From G020348185 sp964525045 (GTDB lineage Bacteria; Nitrospirota; Nitrospiria; Nitrospirales; UBA8639): 7,674 nt of DNA. The stretch is taken from NCBI GenBank assembly GCA_964525045.1, contig CAZGFD010000053.1, forward strand, positions 1 to 7,674, in the 5' to 3' direction. The notes below the pieces were generated by a model that worked only from the letters and a program-made list of their open reading frames with translations, was not told where the DNA came from and did not search any database. Both the position numbers and the translations under genes were made by a program. Within the stretch, counting starts at the first letter, position 1, and each line of letters starts with the position of its first letter. Shown piece after piece: positions 6,072 through 7,674 of this stretch.

Positions 6072-6380
6072 AAGTATGCTTATTTCTTGGAATTTTCTGG
6101 TCACTTCCAAGACCAGGTGCACGACCTGAGGGCTTTCTTTATCAAGATGCCGGATTTCCTCAATATCCATCTCTGGAAGGTCCTCCAACAAATCATGAAT
6201 CAGTGAAGCTTTGAGCAAAATACTGTCCGAGTAGAACTTATAATCAAGCAAGATCCCTAAAGTGGAAAACGCATGTCGGAACTGGTTACCTCCGACTCTC
6301 CGATTCACACTCGTCAACGCGGTCGCCTTCAAAATATACGGAGCAAGGACTAAGTTCTGTAGAGTTTGCAAATCATCCAT
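6057..6380 (-). pseudogene. RelA/SpoT-like HD-domain protein, truncated at the 3' end
   Basis: The 107-residue frame has the N-terminal helices and metal-site motifs of the HD_4 domain found in (p)ppGpp hydrolases of the RelA/SpoT family. They are His36 in QFRHAFSTLGILL, then His62-Asp63 and Glu66-Asp67 in ASLIHDLLEDL, followed by a DIEEI...VVHLVLEVTRK segment, the usual place for EEI...VAxLVxxVTK. A full domain is about 150-180 residues and needs a further Asp in its C-terminal helices. That part is absent, because at 6071 the frame enters repeat block B2 and stops about four codons later. It probably hydrolysed a nucleotide pyrophosphate before truncation; activity now is doubtful. The start ATG 6380 has only a weak ribosome site but is conserved in the remnant at 1915, which supports it. 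Confidence 0.65.
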
Positions 6381-6571
6381 GCTGCAAATTCCCTATCTCA
6401 AAAAAGGTATTAAAATACTAATTGCCTGCAATCTATCGATCAAAAGAAGAAGAATTTCAACCGGTATTTTTGAAGAATTGCAAACGTAGCGAAGAGGTCA
6501 AAAGATGTCAATCAGGTATGTCCGAGGTCCTAATTTGAGAAGGGCCAGCCTGCGAGCAACGGCATTCGCCA
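6344..6571 (-). repeat. Repeat block A, copy 2 (upstream region and start of the HD gene)
   Basis: This is the partner of 1879-2105, same orientation, about 85% identical. Similarity begins inside the HD gene (6344) and runs through its leader to about 6571, where both copies share a weaker segment (TGCGAG, then AACGG). It is outside block B2 and separated from it by about 270 bases of HD coding sequence that have no counterpart next to copy 1. Confidence 0.8.
6483..6511 (-). promoter_or_regulatory. Candidate promoter of the HD-domain gene
   Basis: On the minus strand a perfect -35, TTGACA (6511-6506), is followed after 17 bases by TACGTT (6488-6483, 3 of 6). Block A1 keeps the same layout, TTGACT-17-TACTTT. 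Preservation of the -35 and the spacing in two diverged copies is the main support. The leader would be about 95 bases long. Confidence 0.4.
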
Positions 6572-6776
6572 ATTTGAAAGCCGCTTGGTCCAAGACCGGC
6601 GATCGCAAAAGTGCCTGAACTTCATACAACTAGATTTGATCCCTTAAGACCTTGCAAAAAATAAATCTGCCCCTTTTTCTTTTGCAGGAGTTTGGTATTT
6701 TACTTCACAAGCCTACCAACGGCTATATTGTAAAGCACGTAACCTGACTCCTTTTACATAAGAATAGATAGGCCTG
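6572..6776. other. Intergenic stretch with no recognised feature
   Basis: I see no open frame, RNA gene or clear terminator. ACCTGACTCCTTTTACATAAGAATAG (from 6740) loosely resembles ACCTGATCCTTTTTATATCTATTC (from 7451), which may be two decayed copies of a short repeat on either side of the VOC gene. Confidence 0.3.
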
Positions 6777-6804
6777 TTGGAGGAGGGATTTAATCGGATA
6801 AAAT
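6777..6804 (+). promoter_or_regulatory. Candidate promoter of the VOC gene
   Basis: TTGGAG (6777-6782, 3 of 6) and TAAAAT (6799-6804, 5 of 6) are 16 bases apart. Transcription would begin near 6811, immediately before the structured leader at 6816-6868. The -35 is weak; the coincidence of predicted start and hairpin base is the main support. Confidence 0.4.
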
Positions 6805-6815
6805 AGGTAAAGATG

Positions 6816-6868
6816 CTCCCCGAGGAACAAACAGCGCTACGCGAAACCGTCTCGCGATGATCGGGGAG
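6816..6868 (+). promoter_or_regulatory. Two-tier stem-loop in the leader of the VOC gene
   Basis: CTCCCCGA (6816-6823) and TCGGGGAG (6861-6868) form a perfect 8-bp GC-rich stem. Within it CGCGA (6840-6844) and TCGCG (6852-6856) form a second stem with a seven-base loop. The structure ends ten bases before the ribosome site (AGGAGAAGGA, 6878-6887). An ATG at 6857 in the same frame as the VOC gene lies inside the stem and is not the likely start. The structure could be a small regulatory leader or protein site; I do not match it to a known riboswitch class. Confidence 0.5.
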
Positions 6869-6889
6869 ATACACCGCAGGAGAAGGATA

Positions 6890-7273
6890 ATGGAGCTAAA
6901 CCACATGATAGTTCCGGCTCATGACAATGAAGCATCCGCCCGATTTTACGCGGATGTGTTCGGTCTCGAATACAAAGGGCTCATGGGACATTTCGCACCT
7001 ATTCAAATTCCAAACCAGGGCCTCACGCTCGACTTTGATACGGAAGAGACATTTTATCCGCAGCACTATGCGTTCAAAGTGACTGAGAAAGAATTCGATG
7101 AAATCTTCGGTCGGATAAAAGACCTCAACTTAACCTATGGTAGCGGACCACGTAGTTCTGAAGATGGTGAAATCAACCACTGGAATGGCGGCAAGGGAGT
7201 CTATTTTCGCGATCCGAATGGTCACTTACTGGAGCTATTAACTCGCGACTATACCGCGGAGCAGTTTAAATAG
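6890..7273 (+). CDS. VOC-superfamily protein (glyoxalase/extradiol dioxygenase fold)
   Basis: The 127-residue product is one complete vicinal-oxygen-chelate domain with two beta-alpha-beta-beta-beta modules. Module 1 starts MELNHMIVPAHDNEASARFYADVFGL, carrying His5 and the ARFY-x-DVFGL helix. Module 2 contains His59 (PQHYAFKV) and ends FRDPNGHLLELL with Glu115. His5, His59 and Glu115 form the usual metal triad, so this is probably an active metalloenzyme rather than a drug-binding protein. Family reactions include glyoxalase, epimerase, fosfomycin-opening and ring-cleavage chemistry; none can be chosen here. It is cytoplasmic. The start at 6890 is preferred over the in-frame ATG 6857 because AGGAG (6878-6882) sits seven bases upstream and the domain begins directly. 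It is preceded by its own promoter candidate and leader hairpin and appears monocistronic. Confidence 0.92.
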   Translation: MELNHMIVPAHDNEASARFYADVFGLEYKGLMGHFAPIQIPNQGLTLDFDTEETFYPQHYAFKVTEKEFDEIFGRIKDLNLTYGSGPRSSEDGEINHWNGGKGVYFRDPNGHLLELLTRDYTAEQFK

Positions 7274-7674
7274 GTCACCCATGATACATGGTTATTCTTA
7301 TTTCCACACTCGATTTGAAGGCGTCCTAGGGCCTAACAAAGCAACCTCCCCAACTCGAGAACAAGTTACTCTTGTCGTGCCCACCTCTTTGAATCGGGTG
7401 AGAGGAGACTCAGACTAAAGGGGCAAAATTCTATTTTAGATAACCAGCGACCTGATCCTTTTTATATCTATTCCAACTAATTCGCTTATTAGCTATCCTC
7501 ACAACCTTTCAAAGATTTCCACGATTCCCCATTGACTATGAACTTTCATAGAGCCGCGAATTTCTCAACGCATCGTAGGGGCCAGAAATTTTCTCAGAGC
7601 AGAATGACCTTCATATTGACAATAAGTCAATACTCATGCCTGATGAAATGAAAAAGGCTGCACCCGCGAGGCTG
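7274..7674. other. Downstream stretch with no recognised gene
   Basis: I found no credible open frame or RNA gene. Small dyads occur: CCATG/CATGG (7279-7291, three-base loop) just after the VOC stop, too weak and lacking a T run to be a confident terminator, and ACAAG/CTTGT near 7360-7375. A stronger palindrome at 7614-7632 is listed separately. Confidence 0.45.
7614..7632. other. Perfect 7-bp palindrome, possible operator
   Basis: TATTGAC (7614-7620) and GTCAATA (7626-7632) flank AATAA. A -35-like TTGACA overlaps the left arm. The layout is that of a dimeric repressor site, but the gene it might control lies beyond the window, so the call is tentative. Confidence 0.35.

Noticed and set aside
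6389..6420. Possible minus-strand terminator/attenuator (GTATT-TT-AATAC then T6) in the HD gene leader
   Set aside because: The stem is only five A/T-rich pairs and is not preserved in block A1, so it is probably chance.

Overview
The window looks like an accessory region of a Gram-negative-type environmental bacterium. It has moderate GC, loose gene packing, long intergenic stretches, insertion-sequence debris and exported proteins with ordinary Sec signal peptides. The phylum cannot be settled from this sequence. The repeat-rich exported protein and the relic-laden spacers would suit Nitrospirota or a similar lineage, but that is only an impression.

Layout, left to right. (1) 1-794 holds a well-formed promoter, a leader hairpin and a strong ribosome site driving a small exported protein made of ten tandem 18-19-residue repeats, each with two cysteines. 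(2) 795-1521 is a graveyard. It contains a 143-bp miniature element with 24-bp imperfect inverted ends, then the C-terminal fragment of an IS110-type transposase, then probable IS110 right-end sequence. (3) 1522-1800 is a complete single-domain parvulin prolyl isomerase. (4) 1879-2376 is repeat block A1 followed by repeat block B1. (5) 2498-5534, all on the minus strand, is a three-gene cargo in transcription order: an exported protein of unknown function, a probable ATP-grasp ligase, and a TauD-type Fe(II)/2-oxoglutarate dioxygenase. The last two overlap by four bases (ATGA). (6) 5823-6571 is repeat block B2, a RelA/SpoT-like HD-domain gene cut short at its 3' end by B2, and repeat block A2, which covers the HD gene's start and upstream region. 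(7) 6777-7273 is a candidate promoter, a hairpin-rich leader and a VOC-fold (glyoxalase/dioxygenase superfamily) gene. (8) 7274-7674 has no recognisable gene.

The arrangement most worth attention is A1-B1-[three-gene cargo]-B2-HD gene-A2. Two nested pairs of direct repeats bracket the minus-strand genes. B is about 240 bp and about 93% identical between copies. Its outer end closely matches the end of the miniature element near the left edge, so B is probably a non-autonomous mobile element. The ATP-grasp/dioxygenase pair is translationally coupled and is a reasonable candidate for a small tailoring or biosynthetic cassette that makes and then oxidises an amide- or peptide-like product. No substrate can be read from the sequence. 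The parvulin and VOC genes look like independent single-gene units.
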